Shown here: positions 11,301 to 23,300 of the stretch, in pieces
How the letters are laid out: every line of letters begins with the position of its first letter
Position numbering within the stretch: position 1 is the first letter of the stretch
Assembly (NCBI GenBank): GCA_903813345.2
Contig: CAIIXF020000011.1
Coordinates: 14,121,754-14,185,753, forward strand
From: Owenia fusiformis
Taxonomy: Eukaryota > Annelida > Polychaeta > Sabellida > Oweniidae
Length of the DNA stretch: 64,000 nucleotides
Direction of reading: 5' to 3'
Translations under genes and position numbers: made by a program
Notes under the pieces: generated by a model
The model's database searches: none
Told to the model about the DNA's origin: nothing
The model's input: only the letters and a program-made list of their open reading frames with translations

Positions 11301-14300
11301 CTGGTCAGCCAATTTCAAGATTTAAAAGAATAGTAAGAGGCGATGGAAGCCATGCTTCTACCCTATCAACGTCAAAACTAAAAAATGCCATGCCTCGCTA
11401 CCTAGAAATTCCATTAAACCGACTCAGGTCCGGACTTCTCTTGCAAGCTCACCTCCATGCACACAACTTTGAACGGGTTGCTAATCCTAAATGTTTATGT
11501 GACAATATAAACCAGACAACTTTACATTTCCTGTTGAAATGCCCTCTGCTGACAGAACAGAGAACAACACTACTTGCAGGACTGGAGACGATAGGGATCC
11601 GTACCCACTATGATGGACTTAATATGCATGATCAATCCCAGTTCTTACTTTTTGGAGATAATAAATTTCCAGTAGATGTCAATGAGAAACTAATGAACAT
11701 AGTAGCATATTATATCCACCAGGGTCTAGATCTTTTGGACATGTAATCGATTACAACATGTTACAACTGAAATCCCTCTGGCCAAGGGAAAAAACCTTAC
11801 ACATCTTTGTGATATACGAGTGTAGTGTGATGATATTTTATTGACTTTTTCTTTCATCTATTTTAACAATAACATGACATAAAAATAACTTATTATGTAA
11901 AAATTTAATAACATTCCTTTGGATTTCACTCAAAATTGCCGACAATGTCACTAGACTTTGGCAATTGTTTAAGTTTGTACAGCTGTATTTTATGGAATAT
12001 AATAAAGATGATTAATAAAAAAAAAAAAAAAAAATGTGATGCTAGTTCTACTGGATTAGGCGCAGTGCCAATGCAAGAATCTCAACCAATTGCATATGCT
12101 AGTCGAGCTATGACACCTACTGAGCAACGTTATGCTATGATTGAAAAGGAACTATTAGCTGTGTGCTGGTCTGTTGAGAAATACCATCACATGACATTTG
12201 GACGAAAGGTTATTGTGTACTCTGACCACAAACCTCTTGAAATTCTCATGAAAAAACCTCTAGATCGTGTTCCTAAACGACTACAGAACATGATGATACG
12301 TCTCTCTAAGTATGATGTCGAAATAATCTACCAGCCTGGCAAGCTGCAGTATTTAGCTGACACTCTCTCTAGAGCATACTTAACTGACACTGAAAATGAT
12401 GACACTAAAGATCAGTATCCAGTGAATATGGTATCTTACCTTGCAATCACTGATCGTCGACTCAATGAAATCAAAACTCATACTGACAAAGACGAAACTT
12501 TGCAAATTCTTAAAGCTACTATACTTGATGGGTGGCCAGAATTTAAAAAGGACCTGAATTCTCAAATTCACCCTTATTTCAACTTTAGGGACGAACTTGT
12601 AGTCCAAGATGGTCTGATTTTTAGGGGAAACCGAGTTGTTATACCTTTGACTCAAAGACAGATCATAAAAGAAAAACTACACAATTCACACCTTGGTGTT
12701 GAAGGAACTCTTAGACGTGCTAGAGAACTCATCTACTACCCTAACATGAACGCTGACGTGAAACAATTCATTCAGCAATGCGATGTATGTCGGGAATATG
12801 ATGTTGCACAACCCAAAGAAAAATTAATGAGCCATGAAATTCCTACTAGACCCTGGCAAAATGTTGCATCTGACATTTTCACATTTGACTCGACTGATTA
12901 CCTTGTGACAGTTGATTACTTTAGTGATTTCTTTGAAATTGATAGACTACCTGACATGAAAGCTACAACTGTAGTTAGAAAGCTGAAAACTCATTTCAGT
13001 AGATATGGATGCCCTGACAAGCTTACTTCAGACAATGGTGGACCATATGACTCTGAACAATTCAGAAAATTTGCTAAAGAATGGGATTTTGACCATACTA
13101 CATCTAGCCCCTATAATTCAAAAGCAAATGGTAAATCTGAATCAGCAGTGAAAATTGCTAAACAACTGCTAAGAAAATGCAAAAAATCAAAACTTCAAAT
13201 GCATTGTTGACAACTCAAAGCATGAAAGAACAAAGAAAGAAAATCATGTTGAAAAGAGTAGATCAAGAAGGCTACTACAATAAAAATGCAAAAAACTTGA
13301 ATCCACTTGATGAAGGTGATTCTGTAAGAATGCAACCATTCAAATTGGGTGAACGTTCTTGGAAAAAAGCAACTGTTCAAAAACGACTTGATGAACGTTC
13401 ATATGATGTAGAATGTGACGGTACTGTTTATAGACGTAATAGACAACATTTACGAAAACAACCTGACATTCCACTTAATCAACCTCAACCTTTAACTCCT
13501 TCAAAACCCCTCCCTACTCCCAATTCTCAGTCTCAAGTGCCTGAAGTTAATCTGGACATACAAAGTGTTCCTACTGGAAATATAGTCAAACCAGTTATTC
13601 AACCTAGACCACAGCGTACTAGGAATGCACCTGCATATTTAAAGGACTATGTTACTAAATAATGTTTATCTTAACATGAACTTTTGCAATCAAAATGAAA
13701 TGATTCAAATTCAAATAACTCAGGTGTGTTAAATTGTAATTATCTGAAAATGTGAGGTATTAAACACATGTCATATGTGACAACTAAAGATAACTTTTAA
13801 CAAAAACATTGCATGATACTGTGATGAGCTATTACATAAGTTATAGTTTTTGTAATCAAAAGTTAAAAACAGCTTAGCCTTAAGGAAAATAGTTATCAGA
13901 TTAGGATTATTTTAAGTACAATTTAAATGTTCTGCTCACTCACTAGGAAAACAAACAGATCTAATCTTTTATTTCCCATGCAATCATACATATTGATGTC
14001 ATGAATCACATTACATTATTTGTAATACATGTACTTAAGCTTATCTTCTGAACATCTTGATTCAAAAACTTCGGAAAGGAAAGGATGTTTCAATATATGC
14101 TAACACCCCTACTTTATATATTGAACTAATCCAATGTACTATATGATATGTATCTTTACCTGTTTGAATCACTTATGACTTACTTCTTATTATCCCATCG
14201 AACGAAGTTCCGAGGGATATAGGGAACGCCTCCGTCCGTCCGTCCGTCCGTCCGTCCGTACGTACGTCCGTCCGTCCGTACGTCCGTCCATCCGTCTGTC

Positions 14301-17300
14301 CGTCCGTCCGGGCAATAACTCAAATAGCGTTGGCCCGATTTTGTTCATATTTTGTACACATATACCCTATGGGGGTAGAAGTTCTGCTCGAAAGCCGATT
14401 TTCAAAATGGCCGCTCATTTCAAAATGGCGGCCATTTGAGTGCCGAATTTGCAGTAATTTAGGTGCAATATGTAAAACTGTTATAGCAATATGTTTTAGA
14501 TGTAAAAAATTATACAGGACATTAATAAAGCTAGAAATGTAGATATTTAAGAAGCACATGGCAGCCATCTTGAAAAATGGCGGTCTTTACTTGTTATTTT
14601 ACGATTTTTGCTGTAACTCGAAAAGTAGTGGAGCGATTTTGTTCATATTTGGTATGTGAATACTATAAACATTGCACACTGTCTAAAGACACTTTTGGTA
14701 GAAAATGGCCATTTTAAAAAATGGCCGCCATTTTGAAAAATGGCCGCCATTTTAACCTATTTTACTATAACTCAAAAAGTAGTGAAGCGATTTTGTTCAT
14801 ATTTGGTATGTGAATACTATAAGGATGGCACACTGTCTTATGACACTTTTGGAAGAAGGCGGCCATTTTGAAAAAAATTTTGAAAAATGGCCGCCATTTT
14901 TATGTATTTTATAATAATTCGAAAAGTAGTGAAGCGATTTTGGCACAGTGTCTAATGACACTTTTGGTAGAAGGCGGCCATTTTTCAAAATGGCCGCCAT
15001 TTTAACGTATTTTACTATAACTCGAAAAGTAGTGGAGCGATTTTGTTCATATTTGGTATGTGAATACTAAAAGCATGACACACTATCCTATGACACTTTT
15101 AGTAGAAGGTGGCCATTTTGAAAAAAATTTTGAAAAATGGCCGCCATTTTAATGTATTTTATAATAATTCGAAAAGTAGTGAAGCGATTTTGTTCATATT
15201 TGGTATGTGAATACTGTAAGCATGGCACACTGTCTAATGACTCTTTTGGTAGAAGGCGGCCATTTTTCAAAATGGCTGCCATTTTAACATATTTTACAAT
15301 AACTCGAAAAGTAGTGGAGCGATTTTGTTCATATTTGGTATGTGAATACTATAAGTATGCCAAATGGTCTAATGACACTTTTGGTAGAAGGTGGCCATTT
15401 TGAAAAATGCCTGCCATTTTTGCTTTATACTTTGTTTGTAAAAACGCCATCCATGGCTGTTCGATGGGATTCGCTACGCTTTGGCGTTGCCGTTGTTCTG
15501 GTTGCTCTTAAGTCCATCTTCTTAAGATGCTTGAATAAAGTTTACTCTATTAAACTTACTAACTATAGCGTTATGTATCAATTACCAGTCGACAACGAAC
15601 AATATTGAAACACTTATGACATCACAGGTTTAAAAACATCATCAGCATGACAACGGATACATTGTTAATATGAGTATCCATGCTCATTCTACAAAATAAG
15701 TTGTGACGTCATAACAATCGGACTTTGTTGCCACGCGTAACCATGTGTTTTCTACAACATTGTTGTGACATCATAACAATTGAAAGATGAAGTTCCATTA
15801 ATTTGAAGCTATTTTCACTAATTTTTTATCATAAAACGGTGAAAATATGGCATAATTTAGAGTCATATGAGAAAAACTTTCTTGTACTCGTACCTGTGCA
15901 ATATCGTCCATTCTTGACTCGCTTTAATAATGTTTCTTTATCTCATCTGCGACTCGATAAAGAAGAATTATCAATTTGAAAGCTCATCAAGAATGGACGA
16001 TCTTGCACAGGTACTCATATAAGAACCTCTATGTCACAAATGGCAGACATAACCGTCGCTTCAACTGTTTAATCACTTGATCCTCATTTCTTGGGATTTT
16101 ATCGTCGCTAATTCTGTGCATGTATTACTGTAAGCTATTGCGATGATGTTTCATATGAAATCGCAATTTCGATCAAATTGGGTTGTGAATCGCCACAATA
16201 TAGCAACTTGGATATTGTCAATGCCAACGTACGGCATCTAAATCTGAATAATTTAGAAAGACAACGGCTTATGGTAATTACAGTGTCCGTTGTCCCGTAT
16301 CTCATTTTGATCAGTTAAATTAAAGACTTTATTTCGATGGTAGAACATTATTAACTGTACAATGAGTATTAAGACACTTTGATTGATTGTTGTAGAAAAG
16401 GAATTTAATCTAGGTGCTCTTTAAACATACACTGTACAGTTCATGAAAATCTAATTGAAGCGACGGTTATGTCCACCATTTGTGACAACGGTACCTGACT
16501 TTACCGTTGTGAATATCTGATAGTTTAGAACGACAATTACCTCCTGTTTTGAAGGGCTCTCATGTTGGGTACAGATTTTGTTACATCCAGGTTCTGTTCC
16601 ATTGAAATATACAGGGTCCAATTTTAAACGCAATATTTCAGCTGTATTTGATATTCTTGTGGACATATATTTGCACAATCAATAAGAATATATGTTCTAT
16701 TGACAAACTTCAAAGCTTTTGCACAAATATTTTCTGAAACTGACAATACTCATGAAAATTAATGTGATGTCACTGAATTCATTCCGGGAAGCCGAGACAC
16801 AATGACTTGATATGAAACAAGAAGCAATTTCTTGTTTATATAATTGTAGGTTGAATGGTTCAATGTTCATGGATGTCTTGGACTCAATGGATTGTGATAA
16901 TGGTTTCTGAATGACAAGGGAGAGTGGTATTAGACATGGTTTCCTTACATAATATATCATAGGTTGGGATATTTAAGGATTGTTTTCCTTATGACTACTG
17001 ATTGTGCTCTGTTTTGCAACACATTTCTGTTTTTTCCATTTGGCACTTGTGCTAGAATATGTTTTGAATATATCTATATGTACGCAATTGTGTTTTTTCA
17101 GACTAGCCAGTTTAACAAGAAAAAGGAGTTTGTGCTTGAACAAATCCAACAGCTCTCCACATTCAGACCCAACTCACCTGTATTGTCTTCTAGGTTGCCT
17201 AGCAACATACCTAGATCTCCTAGGTTTCCTAGCAACCTGCCAAGATCTCCAAGGTTACCCAGCAACCTAGCATCATCACCTAGGCTATTGAATAACCCAT

Positions 17301-20300
17301 CAAAATCCCCACATCCCTCTCCCAAGATGACCATTTCTGGCAACATTGGGAAATCTCCATTATCCTCCCCTTTACACAAGGGAATTAAGAAACTACAAGT
17401 AGGAGGAGCTAAAATTGAAAGTGGGAGTGGCAAGTTGCCAGTGGGTGTGAAAAGTGTTAATCAAGATGTAGCCCCCTCCCCCAAGGTGGTGCAACAAAGA
17501 CTGAAAGAGGAACTAGAAGGGTTTGCGGTTCAAGTTGCTGCACTGGACAGAGCCAAGCAGATGTCAGACAGAAGAGCTGAGAAACTTGCAAATGTTGTAA
17601 GAAGATTGAAAGGTCAGTTGAATATGGCATTTTTATTTGGTTGGATATAAATTGCGCATACTTGCATCTTGTTTAATCAAGCTTTGGACCTATCCACAAA
17701 GAATGTAGTAATTTAGTGTGGAATTGATAATGGGACATTTGAATATAACCTAGAATTCATTCCATGATTCAAAATATATTCAAGCTTATCAAAGTTTTCA
17801 TTATTTTTCAGTTATACATATACAGTATCATATCTTCTTGCCTTTAAATATGTGTAAAATCTTTATAAAAAAGGTGTACAACCTGCATATATTTCATCTC
17901 ACTATTCTTTATTTAATTCTAGACCGCAATGAGACCCAAAGATTAGAACATGAGGCTAGCATACGTAAGTTAGAGGAGACCTTTGATTTTGACAACAGTA
18001 TAGAGCAGAGACTGGGTTCATTAGCAACACAGTTAGAGGCAGAAAGAAAATATGTGACAGACTTGGAGAATAAGGTAATGAAATATGTGACAGACTTGGA
18101 GAATGAGGTAATGAAATATGTGACAGACTTAGAAATATGTGACAGACTTGGAGAATAAGGTAATGAAATATGTGACAGACTTGGAGAATAAGGTAATGAA
18201 ATATGTGACAGACTTGGAGAATAAGGTAATGAAATATGTGACAGAGTTGGAGAATAAGGTAATGAAATATGTGACAGAGTTGGAGAATAAGGTAATGAAA
18301 TATATGACACATGATAGTAAGGTAATCTATCCCATGTCTAAGTGATTCTTAGCAATTTGACTGTTCAGTTGTGATAATGTACATTTCAGGGCCATAGGGA
18401 GAGGGAAATTTTGAGTTAATTAGACACTGTTTGGAATTTGAACGATATTTTATTAGATTCAAATTTTATGATGTTGGATGACATTTCGTCATGTTAATGC
18501 CTTATTCCTCATATAATGCACTAGATAACCGGTACATATTATCTGATGTCAAATCACCATAAAAATAACCTGACAATGTTAGATTTAAATAAAATATTTT
18601 TTTCCAGGTTTTCCAGATTTTTTCCCAAAAATTTTTCTTCTGAAAAACCTAACAAGATTCCACAAAGTAAAAAGTATCGAAAACGTTCAGTACTTTATAA
18701 AAGTACAACCATCTGGAATTGTCAGGCATCTCCATTCTCACATTTAGGATTTCTCAAATAAAACTGTGAAAATGTCTTTTTTTGTTTTTTTAAATCTATT
18801 TCTATCATTCATTAGCATACAAATCAACATTTCAAAATGCAATATTTCAGATAACTGTTAAAATGTAGATAAGTGGTCTCCCTAGGTTTTTTTCTCAGGT
18901 AGGTGCAAAATTCTCATTTTCACAATTTATACCAAAATTGATTTTTCTAATTTTCAAGTGGGTGCAAATGTATTTTCAGATGGGTGCAAGCGCCCGCTTG
19001 CTATAATGCTGGGGAGATCATGGAGATTATGTCAAACTTTTATTAGGCTAAACTGGTACTATTCTGATATATTAGACATTGAATTGTAGATTTGCTTGGA
19101 TTCTTTTCGCTTCATACTGGCATCTCTTTCAATTTTGATGAGACAAATGTTTAAAAACAATGCACAAAAGCATAAAATTGCTAGTAAAACAAATGTCCAC
19201 TTGAAGCAAAATTGTCCAAAGCACTCATTTGATCCTGGCGGGCTGTTCAGTTTATAACTAAATCCAAACAATTGTTGAAATCCGAACATTCCAATGGTTT
19301 GTGCAAAGACAAGAACTCCATAGTTTTGACCAAAATATTTGATTCCAAATAATTCAATAGAGAGACATTGTATTTGCACATAAAGTGCCCCATATGAAAG
19401 TCCAGTCAAAATTGTACTGATGAACAACCCAAAGAATCCCTGGTTGGAGAAAATTATAACAATTAGCCCAAAGCACATTAATAATGAGCAAGGGAGTGGA
19501 TATATCGACTTAGGAATATTATCCCATTTTAGGAGGATATAATTTGTCATCAGTGTTACAACAATTTTCCCTAATGAACCGAATATTGGAAGGCAAATAG
19601 TAAAAACTGCAATGTCATACTCTCGATGAACTGATTTCAAGACTATGGCGATGTTGTTCATAAACGTAACACCAATTCCACCTAGAATCATAATTATCAG
19701 AAAGAGGTAATAAAATTGCAATGTTTGTATCATTTGCCAGAAATTCAGGTCAAGTGAACAAGCAGTACTGTCTTTGCAATTTGCATTTGCAATCAATTCA
19801 TCCTTTTCATTGAAGTGTTTGTCATCTATGCTGTCATCAGTTTCTTCCATGACTCTGTCTTGTTCAAAACTTTTGAACAGCTCGTTTAAATCACTTTCAT
19901 CCGTTTTGAATGTTTCCTTTGCTGGAATTTCCTTTAGAAACACAATGCATAACAAATTAATGATCATCGAGAGCACAGCTAGAAATAGCATATAATCTCC
20001 ATACTTTTGATTCTCAGCATCTTTTATGTGGCCTTGTACAAACAATCCTTGATAGATGGCGCTAAACAGAGCTGGGGCAATCCCAAATACGCAACCAAGA
20101 ATCACCTGTACCCAAACTCTTTGTGTCCCTTCAAAGTTCTTACTGTTTACTCCTATACTTGTTAAGTACAGAAATGACGTTCCAAATAATGTAGCAAAAT
20201 AAATGAGAACCTGCAGCCAAGCATTAGCTGCAAAAAATGTGTAAAACATTGTCGTCATCCATAATACGATAAATCCAACTCCAGTGAAAATTAGAGAAAG

Positions 20301-23300
20301 TATACAAGAAGGTCTTGGTCCAAATCTGTCAAATACAAATCCCGCTGGAATCATAAAGCACTGGCCTATGTCCGCACTTGATGCTATATACTCCACTTCT
20401 ATCTGTGTGTAGTTGAATGTATTTTTCAAGGAAAGTGCATATGTGTTAAAACTATATAACATTCCTGACATGATCACACCAAGTATTCCTGCCATAAGAG
20501 AAATATATTTTTGCATATTGACTTTTTGTATTTTGAAAATATCAGGCATTTTTCAATAGTTCTTTTGTTCTCACTTGTTATTATTTTATATTACTGTTTT
20601 CAAATTTTGAACATGAATGTTATTTTGTATTTGTTGTTCACCATATTGTATTGTGCATCCTGAAACTAAACCTCAGCTTTTAACTTCTTCTTGATCCTTT
20701 TAAGTGTCTGTGTGACACTATTGGCACTATAATGCTGCCTTTGGACACTGGTTACTTTAAGCTATTCACTTTTGTACTGAACTATGAACTTTTCAGCAGG
20801 CAGCAGATGTATTTAAAATCACCCAGTGTGGCAGTGTGTTGTAAATTAATTTGTATGGTGCTTTTGAGCATAGGCTTATTTAATCTATCTAATTTCCTTA
20901 ATGGGCTGCAGGGAGGGGGGTACTCGAGCACGGTCTTTAAGTAATAGTAAGCTGTATATAGAAGCAGCTTACTATTACTTAACCCTTAGCCTATGCTTTT
21001 GAGAAACATCAACATTTCCCATGGTTCAGTATACTGGACACCTTTGTTTGATATACACTGTGAATTATGAGTATTAAATGATTGAATTATGAATATTAAA
21101 TTATTAAAATCAAAATCATTTATACTTGCATCTAGTCTTTTGCTTAGCAGAGACTTTATATGAAGGTATCTCTTCTGTAACTCATCTTGAATTTAATCCA
21201 ATATTAATTAACATTTTTCAATTCATAAATGATACAGTCAATCCGGCTCTTTCCTAATCCAAAGCACAAATACTGTTGATGTTTCAAAAATCATGTTTTG
21301 GATACATTTTCAGTTTAATCTACTTAATTGTTGTAATAAGACTTCTTTGATATTGAAGAAGCAGTTATTTTGGCACTAATTCAAATCATAAACAATAGGC
21401 AGGTGGAAATACATACTTTGATATGAGCATGAACTTGAAGTCATATTCAGTGCTAAAAATAAATAAACCTTATTCTCTTCAAATCAGTAGAAATAATATG
21501 CCTATGAGCATGAACTTGAAGTCATATTCAGTGCCAAAAATGAATAAACTTTACTCTCTTTAATTAATTAGAATAGAAATAATATGCCTATGAGCATGAA
21601 CTTGAAGTCATATTCAGTGCCAAAAATGAATAAACTTTACTCTCTTTAATTAATTAGAATAGAAATAATATGCCTATGAGCATGAACTTGAAGTCATATT
21701 CTGTGCCAAAAATGAATAAACTTTACTCTCTTTAATTAATTAGAATAGAAATAATATGCCTATGAGCATGAACTTGAAGTCATATTCTGTGCCAAAAATG
21801 AATAAACTTTACTCTCTTTAATTAATTAGAATAGAAATAATATGCCTATGAGCATGAACTTGAAGTCATATTCTGTGCCAAAAATGAATAAACTTTACTC
21901 TCTTTAATTAATTAGAATAGAAATAATATGCCTATGAGCACGAACTTGAAATCATGTCTAATGTCAAAAATGAATAAGCCTTATTCTCTTTAATTGATTA
22001 TTAGATTAGACTATACCTGGAAAGATACTGGCCATATGTAAGTTCCATAAATAAATACATACAATCAACTGTAACTCCCCCCCTCGAAATGAAATGCCAA
22101 TAAGCATGAACAACTGTATTTAATAACAAAATCATGCATTCAATTCATTTGATACATGTTTTTTCATATTATAAATCATCTTATTCTTAAACTAAATACA
22201 GTAATGTCCATAATATGGTTGAAATAGTTGCAACCACTTGGTAAAATGCAACTGAAACAATGGTTTGTAATGGTTGCAAATGATTGCATAATTTCAATGA
22301 TATGCAACCAAAGTTTTCAACCAAATTTTAATGGTTGATATGTTATGGTTGGAAACCATTTCAAATGGTTGCAGTAATGGTTACGCAATGATTTTTAAGT
22401 TATGTAATGGCTTTTAACGGTTGAAATTCAGAAAAAATGGTTGTTTTTTTCTAAGGGATATATCAGATCAAATTTGAATGATGGCCCATTTGTTAAACAT
22501 CGGCTGAATGACATGAGACAACTATTTATTTTGAAGCTTTCAAAGTTCATGATCCAAGCAATGGCATAATAATTGCCAAAGCAACTTGGTGACAGGTACA
22601 TGTACATTAACAGAGACATCAATTTTACTCAATTTTGATGAAAAGATGTACAGGGTGGGCCAATAAAAATGTCCATATTTTTTTTTGTAATATCTTCGCT
22701 GGTATGTTAAAGATATTCATAAATTTAATATCATTTGAAAGATAATTCAGTTTCCAACAAAGTGATGTTTGATTCATAAAATATGAATGGCTATTGGTGA
22801 CTCTATGGTCATTTCCGTATCATGGGGTAGTAATAGTCAAAAACAACATTTCGCTATATGTTTTGAGCTTAATACATACTATTGCATTGCTTAATCAACA
22901 CTTTTAGGCCTTTACATATGAAGAAAAGCTATTGGAGTCAAGTAAATCATTTTATACACTGTAGCTCTAAAATAATCATGGAACCTATTTTATGCATTGT
23001 AGTCTGTTATAAAGTAAGATTGAAATGGATATTTGCTTCAAACATGTTTTGCAAAGAAACTAAGTTGAAATTTTGCCATAACCCATGATATGGAATACAT
23101 TTCCATAATTTCCTCTTCTGTCGTCTATTATTGCATTGTCTGCCATTCAGAATGTCAGTTAAGTTAAGTTATATAAGTACAACATCATTCTTGATCATTT
23201 CATGATAATTTTAGCTTATAATAGGCATTATCCCAAAAATGTCTTGAAATGAGTAAATATTAACTATTTGATGCAGATTTCTCCGCGTTATTTAGGCTAT

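Larger units (their letters stand above)
11037..15612 (+). mobile_element. Defective Ty3/gypsy LTR retrotransposon with complete borders
   Basis: A 5-bp target-site duplication CTTAT flanks the element (11032-11036 and 15613-15617). The LTRs start TGTTTCAATAT and end ATATTGAAACA. The 5' LTR is 46 bp (11037-11082), the 3' LTR 1517 bp (14096-15612). A likely primer-binding site TGGTGGCAGCGGTGGG follows the 5' LTR, and a polypurine tract GGAAAGGAAAGGA precedes the 3' LTR. Gag, protease and most of reverse transcriptase are gone. The RT end, RNase H and integrase remain, broken by a LINE insertion and a deletion. The element cannot move on its own. Confidence 0.93.

Noticed and set aside
11936-13210. 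424-codon ORF as a real protein
   Set aside because: Its first part is LINE 3' UTR and the lysine run is the LINE poly(A); only the portion after 12035 is gypsy RNase H/integrase.
17098-17433. 111-codon minus-strand ORF
   Set aside because: Antisense shadow of the Ser/Pro repeat exon 6.
17909-18312. Minus-strand ORFs of repeated HISLPYSPSLS type
   Set aside because: They are antisense shadows of the 33-bp repeat at exon 7.
20582-20590. TATAAAATA on the minus strand as the MFS TATA box
   Set aside because: It is only ~33 bp upstream of the start codon, leaving almost no 5' UTR, and such words are common in this AT-rich sequence.
22651-23300. Second complete foldback MITE
   Set aside because: Only the left end CAGGGTGGGCC matches; a matching right end was not found within 1.5 kb.
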